From positions 310,001 to 374,000 of the forward strand of contig NZ_CAURXA010000001.1 in NCBI RefSeq assembly GCF_963528755.1: DNA of 64,000 nucleotides, read 5' to 3'. A program made the translations under genes and the position numbers. The notes below the pieces were generated by a model. The model did no database searches, had not been told where the DNA came from, and saw only the letters and a list, made by a program, of their open reading frames with translations. Shown here piece after piece: positions 52,957 through 61,454 of the stretch. This DNA is from Selenomonas sp963528755 (GTDB lineage: Bacteria; Bacillota; Negativicutes; Selenomonadales; Selenomonadaceae). Each line of letters begins with the position of its first letter. The stretch's first letter is position 1.

Positions 52957-53282
52957 TGGACACGAATATGGAAAATAAAGATTTGCCGCTGGAAGAGCGA
53001 GACGTTGCCAATCAAAGAGCTGTGGCTTTGCGCTATGAGCCGGAAAGACAGCAAGCTCCGAAAGTCGTGGCGAAAGGACGTGGTTTCGTCGCGGAAAACA
53101 TCCTCGCAGCGGCACAGAAAAACGCGATTCCTGTCTACCAGAACAAATCGCTTGTCAACATGCTGATGGCCTTGGAACTCGACCGAGAGATTCCTCCGGA
53201 ACTTTACCGTGTAGTAGCTGAGGTTCTTGCCTATGTCTATCGCATAGACAAACGCCATCAGAAGCCGGAGTTGCCGCGGTGA
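52953..53282 (+). CDS. FlhB C-terminal domain protein (FlhX/YqhH-like)
   Basis: 109 residues. From about residue 23: AVALRYEPERQQAPKVVAKG, IPVYQNKSLVNMLMALEL and VAEVLAYVYRID correspond to the cytoplasmic switch domain of FlhB after its self-cleavage point. There are no membrane helices and the NPTH motif is absent, so it starts where the cleaved fragment would. Overlaps the FliK-like gene by 4 nt and yraN by 4 nt. ATG 52953 or 52956. Confidence 0.88.
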   Translation: MMDTNMENKDLPLEERDVANQRAVALRYEPERQQAPKVVAKGRGFVAENILAAAQKNAIPVYQNKSLVNMLMALELDREIPPELYRVVAEVLAYVYRIDKRHQKPELPR

Positions 53283-53644
53283 CAACGAAGAGACTTGGTG
53301 ACCGAGGCGAAGAAGCGGCGGCGCTGTATCTGGAAAAGCGTGGCTGCCGCATATTGGAACGGCAATTTCGCATGAAGACGGGTGAGATCGACATCATTGC
53401 TGAGGAAGATGGGACATTGCTCTTCATCGAGGTCAAGACGCGCCATCCGACGCGATTCGGCACGCCGGCTCAGGCCGTAGGACGCACGAAACAGCGGCGT
53501 ATTTTTCGTACAGCCTTTTTGTATATGCAGAAGCATGGATTTATGGAAAGAGCCTGTCGATTTGATGTCATAGAAATCCTCGCGATGGACGAATCTTATG
53601 CGGTACGCCATTATGAGAACGCCTTTGAATTTGATGGCATTTAA
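53279..53644 (+). CDS. yraN: YraN/UPF0102 family nuclease-fold protein
   Basis: 121 residues. Restriction-endonuclease-like core: LGDRGEEAAALYLEKRGCRIL, GEIDIIAEEDGTLLFIEVKTR near residue 35-55 with the E-x-D and E-V-K catalytic pattern, and DVIEI near the end. Function unknown but often beside rnhB. GTG start at 53279 overlapping the preceding stop. Confidence 0.93.
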   Translation: MTTKRLGDRGEEAAALYLEKRGCRILERQFRMKTGEIDIIAEEDGTLLFIEVKTRHPTRFGTPAQAVGRTKQRRIFRTAFLYMQKHGFMERACRFDVIEILAMDESYAVRHYENAFEFDGI

Positions 53645-53791
53645 GGGAAATTGATAAATTCAGTGATTCCTGAAGGGTTTGGAGAGAAGGCGCTTTTGTC
53701 GTTTGCGGCTGCATAAGCTACCAAAGTTTGGCAGAACGATGCGACAATTAAACTTGCAATCTTCCGGCAGAGCAGCGGCAAGAAAAAATGC

Positions 53792-53922
53792 TTGACAAGC
53801 TGTGCCCTTTTGAATAGAATATTTCTGTATGAGTCGTAGCAAGCGCATCCATTAGCCCCGGAGCGCCAGCGGGCCATCATCTATGAAAATAATGCATTAC
53901 AATAGGTTGAGGGAGGATTCGC
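53792..53922 (+). promoter_or_regulatory. rplM promoter and leader
   Basis: TTGACA (53792-53797), 17-bp spacer, TAGAAT (53815-53820). The leader of about 95 nt contains a GC-rich stretch around 53855-53877 that can fold. Ribosomal-protein leaders before rplM are known in other Firmicutes; whether this is one is inference. The remaining gap 53645-53791 shows nothing I can name. Confidence 0.75.
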
Positions 53923-54363
53923 ATGAAGACGACATTTATGGCGAATGCAGCGAATATCGAACGCAAGTGGTATGTTGTCGACGCTGCCGGCCAGACGGTA
54001 GGTCGCTTGGCGGCGGAAGTCGCCAAGGTGCTTCGCGGCAAGAACAAGCCGACCTTCACGCCGCATGTTGATACGGGTGATTTCGTCATTGTGATCAACG
54101 CGGAGAAGGCGGTCTTTACAGGCAAGAAACTCACGGATAAGATGTATTTCCGTCATTCCGGATATCCGGGTGGCACGACGTTCACAGCGGCAGGAAAGCT
54201 CATGGAGAAAGCTCCGGAGAAGGTCATTGAGAAAGCGGTGCGCGGCATGTTGCCGAAAAATCGCCTCGGTGCACAGATGTACCGCAAGCTCAATGTCTAT
54301 GCTGGTTCGGAACACCCCCACGCAGCGCAGAAGCCCGAAGTGCTCGCGCTCGACATCCGTTGA
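53923..54363 (+). CDS. rplM: 50S ribosomal protein L13
   Basis: 146 residues. KWYVVDAAGQTVGRLAAEVA near the start, YFRHSGYPGG and RGMLPKNRLG are L13 signatures. GGGAGGA precedes the ATG. It is paired with rpsI 25 nt downstream, as in most bacteria. Confidence 0.97.
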   Translation: MKTTFMANAANIERKWYVVDAAGQTVGRLAAEVAKVLRGKNKPTFTPHVDTGDFVIVINAEKAVFTGKKLTDKMYFRHSGYPGGTTFTAAGKLMEKAPEKVIEKAVRGMLPKNRLGAQMYRKLNVYAGSEHPHAAQKPEVLALDIR

Positions 54364-54388
54364 TTTCTGGAAGGAGGAGCTTTAATCC

Positions 54389-54781
54389 ATGGCATTAGTC
54401 AGCTATTACGGCACGGGTCGCAGGAAGACCTCGGTCGCTCGCGTTCGCTTGGTTCCCGGTGACGGCAAGGTCACGATCAACGGCCGCGATATGGAAGAGT
54501 ATTTCGGTCTCAAGACGCTTGAGCTCATCGTTCGTCAGCCGTTGAACCTCACCGATACGGTGGACAAGTACGATGTCATTGCTAACGTCAAGGGTGGTGG
54601 CGCCTCGGGCCAGGCAGGTGCGATTCGTCACGGCATCACGCGCGCCCTGATGGAGCTCGATGGAGAGCTTCGCCCGGCGCTGAAAAAGGCTGGATTCGTC
54701 ACGCGCGATCCGCGCGAGAAGGAGCGCCGCAAGTACGGTCTCAAAAAAGCTCGCAAGGCCTCTCAGTTCTCGAAGCGTTAA
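54389..54781 (+). CDS. rpsI: 30S ribosomal protein S9
   Basis: 130 residues: YYGTGRRKTSVARVRLVPG at the start, GGGASGQAGAIRHGI near residue 70-84 and the C-terminal RKKYGLKKARKASQFSKR-like tail reaching the P site. GGAAGGAGGAG lies 12 nt before the start. Confidence 0.97.
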   Translation: MALVSYYGTGRRKTSVARVRLVPGDGKVTINGRDMEEYFGLKTLELIVRQPLNLTDTVDKYDVIANVKGGGASGQAGAIRHGITRALMELDGELRPALKKAGFVTRDPREKERRKYGLKKARKASQFSKR

Positions 54782-54807
54782 GCAGCAAGAACCGAATAGA
54801 AAGTTAC

Positions 54808-54842
54808 AAAAGCCCGTCAGTCCAGTACTGGCGGGCTTTTTC
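54808..54842 (+). terminator. terminator after rpsI
   Basis: 14-bp stem (54808-54821 with 54827-54840, one wobble), 5-nt loop and T-run. Closes the rplM-rpsI operon. Confidence 0.9.
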
Positions 54843-54912
54843 GGTTATCTCGACGTGCTGAAATTGCCCGTAAGATCGACAAAAATGCGCTGATTTTCAG
54901 GTTGAAAGTTAT

Positions 54913-54945
54913 ATACAAGTTACATACAAGTTACATACAAGTTAC
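54913..54945. repeat. three tandem copies of an 11-bp unit
   Basis: ATACAAGTTAC is repeated three times exactly, then the sequence continues AAAAG. The 11-bp period is one helical turn, so a protein could bind along one face. The rest of the gap 54843-55081 holds a small TCCGC-TTCG-GCGGA hairpin (54964-54977) and no gene. Confidence 0.8.
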
Positions 54946-55081
54946 AAAAGATTTTTCCAACAGTCCGCTTCGGCGGATTATATTTTGTTATGGGTCGTGA
55001 CACAATAAACCACCCGCTATCTTCGCAGATAAATAATGTGTTGTACTATGATGATGGTCTTGTCCTGTGTCAGCGCCTCGA

Positions 55082-56353
55082 TTATCTCTGCGTATTTTGC
55101 GTGGAGGCAGGGATACGGCTGAGAAGAGCGGCGCAGCAGAGCGCAGCCGATGCGGCGCACACTTGAAGGGTGAGGCCATCCACATAGGTGGCGGGCGAGG
55201 CAAGAGATGCGCCGTCTCCCATGAGAAACTCGCCTGCAAATACAATTCCGAGCGCACCTGCAAGCTGCTGACCCGTCGTCAGAATGGCACCACCAACGCC
55301 CGCATCCGCCATCGGTAGATAGCGCAGAACAATACCTGTCGAAATGGGAATCACCGTGCCGTTGCCGATCCCGAGGACAAACAACGCGAGGAGGACAAAG
55401 GGAATTGCAGTGGACAGTCCCGTGATTGTGCCGAGCAACACGGCGAGGATGCCCGTGCCCGTGCAGAGCGTTCCGCAGATCAACACGTGCGACGGCGAGT
55501 ATCTCCGCATGAGCATAGGACCTGCGGAGGAGGCGAGGACGAATCCCGTGCCGACCGCCATAAAGACAAGTCCCGCCATCTGCGGCGAGAGTTCACAGAT
55601 GTTTTGTAGATAGAGGCCGAGAATGACAAAGAATGGCACAATGGCGGCGTACAGGCATACATTGAGAAGAATTCCGATTGTATAACCACGATACCAAAAG
55701 AGACGGAACGGATTTCCTAGCCGTTTTTGGTGTGCCTCGTGTACAGCTTTTAGATTCGGTGGCAGCGACCTGCAGCCAATGGCGGCGATCAGGCAGATCG
55801 GCACGTTGGCAAGGAAAATCATGCGCCAACCGAGTCCAAGAAAATCCCATGCAGGAATCCAGCCGCCAAGTACCTGCCCCATGATCTGCCCGAGTCCGAT
55901 GGACACGCCGAATGCGGATAGTGCCTGCACACGTGCATTCTCTTCGTATGAGACACGAATCAGAGCGAGTACCTGCGGCACCATGACCGCGCCCGAAAGC
56001 CCTTGCAGAAGACGTGCGACAACAAGGTGTTGTGCCGTCTGAGCAACGCCGCAGAGCGCTGAGGTCGCGGCAAAAAGAAAAAGTCCGAGGCAGTAGATAC
56101 GCCGCCGTCCGAAACGGTCGCCGAGGCGGCCGCCGACAATCAGCCCTACGCCGTAGACGAGTGCATAGCCGCTCATAATGCCCTCGAATTCTGCAGCCGA
56201 CGGATGTAAGGAGGAAATGATGGCGGGGGCGGCGACATTGATAACGAACTGGTCAAAGATGGACAGAAACGAGCCGACCAGGATAAAGGGCAGAATATAA
56301 AGTGAGACGGATACCGTTGCGCTCGTTGAAGCAATGCTGTTTTTCCTATCCAT
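55082..56353 (-). CDS. MFS multidrug exporter, DHA2-like
   Basis: 423 residues, strongly hydrophobic, with about 12-14 membrane segments. The loop 2-3 signature GGRLGDRFGRRRIYCLG and the motif-C-like GLSGAVMVPQVLALIR are seen, typical of DHA2 drug exporters with proton antiport. The ATG at 56353 has ACAGGAGAG 8 nt upstream. Divergent from a MocR regulator across a shared operator, so probably controlled by it. The substrate is unknown. Confidence 0.87.
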   Translation of the reverse strand: MDRKNSIASTSATVSVSLYILPFILVGSFLSIFDQFVINVAAPAIISSLHPSAAEFEGIMSGYALVYGVGLIVGGRLGDRFGRRRIYCLGLFLFAATSALCGVAQTAQHLVVARLLQGLSGAVMVPQVLALIRVSYEENARVQALSAFGVSIGLGQIMGQVLGGWIPAWDFLGLGWRMIFLANVPICLIAAIGCRSLPPNLKAVHEAHQKRLGNPFRLFWYRGYTIGILLNVCLYAAIVPFFVILGLYLQNICELSPQMAGLVFMAVGTGFVLASSAGPMLMRRYSPSHVLICGTLCTGTGILAVLLGTITGLSTAIPFVLLALFVLGIGNGTVIPISTGIVLRYLPMADAGVGGAILTTGQQLAGALGIVFAGEFLMGDGASLASPATYVDGLTLQVCAASAALCCAALLSRIPASTQNTQR

Positions 56354-56370
56354 GGTCATCTCTCCTGTGA

Positions 56371-56436
56371 TATAATACATACAATTATTATGTTAAACTG
56401 CCCATTGTATGATTTCAACAGTAAAATTGTATGTAT
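56371..56436. promoter_or_regulatory. operator region between MFS gene and MocR gene
   Basis: A perfect 12-bp inverted repeat, ATACATACAATT (56375-56386) and AATTGTATGTAT (56425-56436), with a third half-site ATTGTATG at 56404-56411. The two plus-oriented half-sites are 22 bp apart, two helical turns, like the direct repeats bound by MocR regulators such as GabR and PdxR. TATAAT at 56371-56376 overlaps the first arm. Confidence 0.72.
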
Positions 56437-56459
56437 GACAATGTTGTAGGAGATATCCT

Positions 56460-57866
56460 ATGCCCATCAATTCGTTCGATAATTATCCGATGACGTGGCG
56501 TCCCGCACGCGCGGAGCTCCATCCTCCGTTCTATCGTGCACTTGCTGCTCAGCTCGAATACGACATCCTCAGCGGACGGCTGCTGCCACATACAAAACTT
56601 CCGCCTCAGCGGGAACTTGCCGACTTTCTGGATCTTAATCTGAGCACGGTGACACGCGCCTTTCGTCTTTGCACGGACAAGGGGTTGATCTATGCGGTCA
56701 TTGGGCGCGGGACGTTCGTCTCGCCGAATGCCGTACTGCATGATACGATGGGAGGAACGGAAAAGTCAATCATCGAACTCGGCAGCATTCATCCATACGA
56801 GGAGTTCAACGAGATTCTTGCAGATACTGCACGGGAGATTCTGCGCGGCAAGGGTGCAGCGCGGCTCTTCGCGCTTGGTGGTGTGCAGGATGAGGATCGT
56901 CATGCGCGAACTGCGTGCAGTTGGCTGGCACGCTTTTCTCTTGCGGCAGAGCCAGCGAATCTCCTTCTTACTTCTGGCACGCAGAGTGCACTTGCAATCG
57001 TACTCACTGCGCTGTTTGATGCAGGAGATCGAATTGCGGTGGACGGATATACGTATGCGAATTTCATCGGCCTTGCAAAACAGTTGAACATACGCCTCAT
57101 CCCAATCGAGGGAGATGTGGACGGGATGCTGCCGGATGCGCTTGCACGGCAGCGTCAGCAGATAAACATCAAAGGTGTCTATCTTATGCCGTCCTGCGCA
57201 AACCCGACTGGCATCGTCATGCCTGAGGAACGGCGCAGAAAGATTGCAGCGGTGCTGCGTAAGCACAATATGTTTTTGATTGAGGACGATGCTTATGGCT
57301 TTACGGCACGCGAGAACGCTGTGCCCATGACCATGCTCCTCCCGCGGCAGTCTGTTTATCTGCACAGCCTGTCAAAACTTACCTGCCCCGGACTGCGCGT
57401 TGCCTACATGCTTGTTCCCGCGCATCTCAGGCCGCTCTTTCGACGGACAGTGCGCAGCATCAGCATGACGATTCCGCCGCTGAGTGCGGAGATCGCATCA
57501 GAGTTGATCGCCAGCGGCGCGGCGGAGCGTATAATGAGGGAGAAATGTCGGATGTCTGAGGAGCGCAATCGCATCTTTCGAGGGATCTTCCCTGCACATA
57601 CGAGGAATCCACGCAGTTTCTTCCAATGGATGCCACTGCCTGTGGGATGCGGTGGGGCGAATGTCGAGGCACAGGCGCAGCATCGCGGTGTGCGTGTCCT
57701 CTCGTCGGATCGCTTTGCCGTCGGCGGGGAGGCGGAGCATTCCTTTATTCGCCTCGCCCTCTGCTCGCCGCCAACGAATGAGGAGCTGGCGCGCGGACTA
57801 CGGATTGTTCATGATCTGATGGAGGAAAATACGATTCCGCCGCAGACGGAGACATTGATCCTTTAG
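56460..57866 (+). CDS. MocR-family regulator (GntR HTH fused to aminotransferase fold)
   Basis: 468 residues. N-terminal GntR winged helix (PPFYRALAAQLEYDILSG, LPPQRELADFLDLNLSTVTRAF, about 20-80) fused to a PLP fold type I domain. PLP residues: TSGTQSALAIVL, PSCANPTGIV, IEDDAYGF and the Schiff-base lysine in YLHSLSKLTCPGLRVAY near 308. Such proteins sense PLP or amino acids. It lies 106 bp from the divergent MFS gene and probably controls it and itself. Confidence 0.9.
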   Translation: MPINSFDNYPMTWRPARAELHPPFYRALAAQLEYDILSGRLLPHTKLPPQRELADFLDLNLSTVTRAFRLCTDKGLIYAVIGRGTFVSPNAVLHDTMGGTEKSIIELGSIHPYEEFNEILADTAREILRGKGAARLFALGGVQDEDRHARTACSWLARFSLAAEPANLLLTSGTQSALAIVLTALFDAGDRIAVDGYTYANFIGLAKQLNIRLIPIEGDVDGMLPDALARQRQQINIKGVYLMPSCANPTGIVMPEERRRKIAAVLRKHNMFLIEDDAYGFTARENAVPMTMLLPRQSVYLHSLSKLTCPGLRVAYMLVPAHLRPLFRRTVRSISMTIPPLSAEIASELIASGAAERIMREKCRMSEERNRIFRGIFPAHTRNPRSFFQWMPLPVGCGGANVEAQAQHRGVRVLSSDRFAVGGEAEHSFIRLALCSPPTNEELARGLRIVHDLMEENTIPPQTETLIL

Positions 57867-57962
57867 GAAGAATAAAGGAAGAGGGGGGTGAATTGTCCTC
57901 CCTACAATTTTTACCTTGTTATGACGGATGGACGGTGCTATTGTAACAGCAGAGGTGATATG

Positions 57963-58652
57963 ATGAAAACAATAGGACTGATCGGTGGTATGAGTTGGGA
58001 AAGTACGGTGACATACTATCAGATCATCAACGAAACGATTAAAAATCGGCTAGGCGGTCTGCATTCTGCAAAATGTATTCTATACAGTGTTGATTTTGAT
58101 GGAATCGAGAAATATCAGACGAGGGGAGAATGGGATAAGAGCGCAGATGTTTTGTCTGAAGCCGCACAAGCACTGGAACGGGCGGGTGCAGATTATATTG
58201 TAATCTGCACCAATACGATGCACAAGGTAGTGCCTGAAATCGGCAGGAGAATTCATATCCCCATCCTGCATATTGCAGACATGACCGCTGTACAGCTAAA
58301 GAAACAAGGCATTCGAAAAGTCGGCCTGCTCGGCACGAAATATACCATGCAACAGGATTTCTATAAAAATATTTTGATCAGACAGGGGATTGAGGTCATC
58401 GTTCCGAATGATGATGATGTCGATGTCGTCAATCGCGTCATTTACGATGAACTGTGTCTCGGAAAAATTTTTGAGAAGTCCAAAGCTGCATATCTGGACA
58501 TTATTCATAAACTCGCACGAAACGGGGCGCAGGGGATCATCCTGGGATGTACCGAAATCGGACTTCTGATCCAGCAATCCGATACCGATATTCCACTCTT
58601 TGATACCACACTCATTCATGCAGAACAAGCAGCACTTAAATCACTTGAGTGA
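57963..58652 (+). CDS. aspartate/glutamate racemase family protein
   Basis: 229 residues. KTIGLIGGMSWESTVTYYQ is the family start, the first catalytic Cys is in VICTNTMHKV near residue 82-91 and the second in ILGCTEIGLL near 195. The family includes aspartate racemase and related amino-acid racemases; specificity is not decided by sequence. AGAGGTGAT precedes ATG 57963. It lies downstream of the MocR gene on the same strand, and a hairpin terminator follows. Confidence 0.9.
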   Translation: MKTIGLIGGMSWESTVTYYQIINETIKNRLGGLHSAKCILYSVDFDGIEKYQTRGEWDKSADVLSEAAQALERAGADYIVICTNTMHKVVPEIGRRIHIPILHIADMTAVQLKKQGIRKVGLLGTKYTMQQDFYKNILIRQGIEVIVPNDDDVDVVNRVIYDELCLGKIFEKSKAAYLDIIHKLARNGAQGIILGCTEIGLLIQQSDTDIPLFDTTLIHAEQAALKSLE

Positions 58653-58655
58653 TAA

Positions 58656-58698
58656 AAAGAGATTCCGTTCGTCTTATTGACGTTTGGAATCCCTTTTC
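58656..58698 (+). terminator. terminator after the racemase gene
   Basis: A stem GATTCC/GGAATC (58661-58666 with 58686-58691), a 4x4 internal loop and GTC/GAC, preceded by AAAAAG and followed by CCTTTT. Confidence 0.6.
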
Positions 58699-58729
58699 TA
58701 CTTTATCGGACACGGTATTCTATTTGCAA

Positions 58730-59350
58730 TTATTCCATCATGCGAGACAGTACATCGGCAACAATGGGGAGTGTTGTCACGCCGTCAGCGTCCAGATAGT
58801 GTCCGCCCGTCTTGGTCTCATAAAAGACTGCGTCGAACCGTTCGGCAAACGAGCGGCTGAACTCGTGGGTGACAATCGGATCGTCCCTGGCGGAAACAAC
58901 GGCTCTATTTGGGATTGTTTTTGAAAGCAGTTTATAGTTTGGGATTGTGGCGGTGAATTCATCGAGGAACGAAAAGTCTGGAATTGACTGATCGAATCCG
59001 GAGACGAGCACGGCGCCGCCGATTGGTGCAGCGACTGTTTGTAAATATCGCAGCGTTGTAATGCATCCCAGACTATGGGCAACAAAATAGGTGTTTGATG
59101 TTATGCACGTGAGATGCTCTGAGAGAAATGATATCCATGTTTTGCAGTCCGGCTGTGCTGGTGTCGGCATATCGATGGATTCAGTGATAGCGCCTTTGTC
59201 TGTCAGAAATTCGTTCGGCCATGGAAACCAGTGCCGCGTGGATGATGCATCGAATCTGTGAATAATATATACGTTGTTATCATGTGCCTGATTATGGGGT
59301 CTTGACGCAGATGGTATGCTGAAAGCAGATTCGTTGACAGAAAGGAGCAT
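58730..59350 (-). CDS. RBBP9/YdeN-type alpha/beta hydrolase, 5' end uncertain
   Basis: About 180-206 residues. Core strand VYIIHRFDASSTRHWFPW, nucleophile Ser in FVAHSLGC, Asp in SARDDPIVTH and His in GGHYLDADG form the serine hydrolase triad of the RBBP9 (DUF1234) family. The only in-frame ATG (59350) is 3 bp from the divergent flavin reductase start, has no ribosome site, and adds 24 residues ahead of the normal N-terminus near 59281. The real start may be non-AUG, or the gene has lost its 5' end. Confidence 0.7.
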   Translation of the reverse strand: MLLSVNESAFSIPSASRPHNQAHDNNVYIIHRFDASSTRHWFPWPNEFLTDKGAITESIDMPTPAQPDCKTWISFLSEHLTCITSNTYFVAHSLGCITTLRYLQTVAAPIGGAVLVSGFDQSIPDFSFLDEFTATIPNYKLLSKTIPNRAVVSARDDPIVTHEFSRSFAERFDAVFYETKTGGHYLDADGVTTLPIVADVLSRMME

Positions 59351-59353
59351 ACG

Positions 59354-59944
59354 ATGCATCAAAGAATTGAGCGATTTGGGTTTTACTACGGTTTTCCCGT
59401 GTTTTTCATGACAACGAAGGACCGCGCGACCGGCGCGGACGATCTGACGCCGCTGTCCTCGTCTTGGACGCTTGGCAATACGATGGTGATCGGCATCGGC
59501 CAGGGAAATAAAGGCTTTCAAAATCTGGAAGAGGGTGCAGAGGCGACGTTCAGCGTGCCAGACGGCACGCTCTATGAACAGCTGAAGCGCATTGAAAAAA
59601 CGACGGGCGTTCGAGAGCCCGCCGGCGTGAAAAAAGAGCTCGGCTATACTTATTGCTCGGATAAATTCGCCGCCGCCGGCCTCACGCAGCTGCCCGGTGA
59701 GACGGTGCGGACAGTGCGGATTGCGGAGTGTCCCATCCATATCGAGACCGTCGTGGAGAGCATCACGCCCAAGGATTGGTTCGCCGTCGTCGTCTGCCGG
59801 ATCATGGCGATCTTCGTCTCGGATGAATTGCTGCGGGACGGACGGATCAACACGGCAAAGTGGCACCCGCTCATCTACAAATTCAAAGAATATACGACGA
59901 CGGGCGATCGAATCGGTCTGAATTTCGGATTCGACGAGTACTGA
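59354..59944 (+). CDS. flavin reductase-like FMN-binding protein
   Basis: 196 residues. Split-barrel flavin-binding fold: the N-terminal FYYGFPVFFMTTKD, TPLSSSWTLGNTMVIGIG near residue 32-49 and the long C-terminal strand region. Such proteins bind FMN and reduce flavins or act in small-molecule reduction; the partner is unknown. AAAGGAG at 59340 gives the start. It ends just before a YifB remnant. Confidence 0.85.
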   Translation: MHQRIERFGFYYGFPVFFMTTKDRATGADDLTPLSSSWTLGNTMVIGIGQGNKGFQNLEEGAEATFSVPDGTLYEQLKRIEKTTGVREPAGVKKELGYTYCSDKFAAAGLTQLPGETVRTVRIAECPIHIETVVESITPKDWFAVVVCRIMAIFVSDELLRDGRINTAKWHPLIYKFKEYTTTGDRIGLNFGFDEY

Positions 59945-60029
59945 GATTACAGTACGTGCGGAACCCCTCTTTGCGTGTCATCATCTTGTCCGCATAGGAG
60001 CAGAGCAAGACAATCTTCTTTCCTGCATG

Positions 60030-60401
60030 GCGCGTCTCGGCAATGATCTCCTCGTTGAGATGGTGGAGTATCAGGCGAAGCGCTCGCTTGAAATTGCAGC
60101 GGCAGGAGGGCATAATGTCCTGATGGTCGGTGTGTCCGGCTCAAGCAAGACAATGCTGGTACGTTAGATGTCTTCGATCCTGCTGGAGCTGAAGAAGGAA
60201 GAAACCATCGAGATTACGAAGATTTGCAGCATCTCAGGGCTGCCTGGCAAGAATACGGGGCTTATGACCACACGTCCGTTCCGAAGTCCGCATCATACAT
60301 TGTCCACAGTGGCAATGATCGGTGGCGGCAGTATCCCGCGTCTGGGCGAGGTGACGCTCTCACATCAGATTGACGATACATGCTTTATACAACATCAATA
60401 G
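60030..60401 (+). pseudogene. YifB/ComM (Mg-chelatase-like AAA) fragment
   Basis: EYQAKRSLEIAAAGGHNVL, the Walker A segment VGVSGSSKTMLVR, then an in-frame TAG at 60165-60167, then MSSILLELKKEE, FRSPHHTLSTVAMIGGGS and RLGEVTLSH. This is the central ATPase part of YifB/ComM, about 110 of some 500 residues, with a stop codon inside and both ends missing. The Walker A (SGSSKT) also departs from GxxGxGKT. Confidence 0.82.
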
Positions 60402-60431
60402 ATTAGTTCGCTACTTTCTGTAATATAGCCA

Positions 60432-60776
60432 TTAAAACCTCCACACGAGGGAGAAGCCGCAGGTCGCGTCCGGCGTGTGGAATCCTTCGGGTTTTTCTAT
60501 GGACGCGGCAGCGAAAACATCGTAGGAAATATCGTTGACCGTTCCGCGAACGCTGAGCGCTGCGCCTGCGAGCACATGCCCGTTGTAGAGATCGGCGCCG
60601 TAGACGGCGCCGACATCGAGACCGAGGTAAAGTTCTGCCTTTTGCTTCGGGAACTGCAGCCGCTCCTGCCGTGCCGCCTCCTGCGCCCGCGACTGGTCAA
60701 GCTGCTCCTGTTGCGAGAGCGGAGCCGCTTGGGCGGGAGAGACGGATAAGGGGAGGGTGGCTGCCAATAGTTGCAT
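60432..60776 (-). pseudogene. TpsB (ShlB/FhaC-type) transporter with internal deletion
   Basis: 114 residues that join the two ends of a two-partner secretion transporter. The first 42 are a signal-peptide end (ATLPLSVSPAQAAP) and the Gln/Arg-rich helix of TpsB. The last 70 are the final beta strands (YLGLDVGAVYGADLYNGH, CGFSLVWRF) ending in the C-terminal Phe of outer-membrane barrels. POTRA domains and most of the barrel are missing. It lies downstream of CdiA pieces on the same strand. Confidence 0.75.
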
Positions 60777-60777
60777 T

Positions 60778-61454
60778 TAAAGCACGCTGCCGCCGGCATC
60801 TATTTCTCCTAGGGCTCCTGCGGCAGACAGACCCAATGTTCCGCCTACACCAGCAAGTGCTGTAAATGATCCAGACTAGCCGGAGATGTATGTTCTATAA
60901 GCATCAGATGTTTCTTCTTTACCTGATATTGCTAGCCATCCTGCACCAATGTTTAACGGTACAGCTGTAGCTGCTACGCCAGGCGCAAATGCTATTGTTC
61001 CGTACACGTTTCCAAATTTGTCGATTATACAAGCAACTGTAGCGGCTTTTATACCCTCTCCGATACTCATCTGGATAGTGGTATAGTCAGAGGGCATGTT
61101 TCGAATATCAAGCTGTCCAGAATCAACTAAATATTTGGCTTCATTCATAACCTCACTTGAAATATCATCAATAAGAGAATCTATACGATCATAGGCTTCT
61201 TGAAAATATGGAACTTCTTCTGGTGAAATCATGCTACGAAATAGTTCTTCGTATTCCGCATTCCATTTCGTTCCACTAGTTGCCGAAGTCGCACCAGAAC
61301 CCGCATTCCCACTGACCGCCTTAGCAGCCGCAGCCCCTACAATCGCGCTGACGATCTGCGCTGTACCGGGATCCTTGATCTTCTTGATCTCGCCGATGAT
61401 CGTCTCGGTTACGCCTGCGCCGATGGCGCCAGAAGCAAAGTCAGCTCCTGTGAT
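60778..61454 (-). pseudogene. orphan CdiA C-terminal module
   Basis: An open frame with no start codon of its own, running on in frame directly after the stop of the putative immunity gene: ITGADFASGAIGAGVTETI, then DPGTAQIVSAIVGAAAAKAV and NAGSGATSATSGTKWN (pretoxin region), then about 115 residues of possible toxin domain to YRTYISG. A TAG (60877) interrupts, after which the same frame goes on for about 30 codons (LAGVGGTLGLSAAGALGEID) to a TAA. Orphan toxin modules behind intact cdiA/cdiI are known; here the head gene is itself broken. I do not recognise the toxin fold. Confidence 0.7.

Noticed and set aside
58860..59866. Extension of the hydrolase upstream to 59866 on the minus strand
   Set aside because: It would be fully antisense to the flavin reductase gene; the extra part has the composition of a shadow frame.
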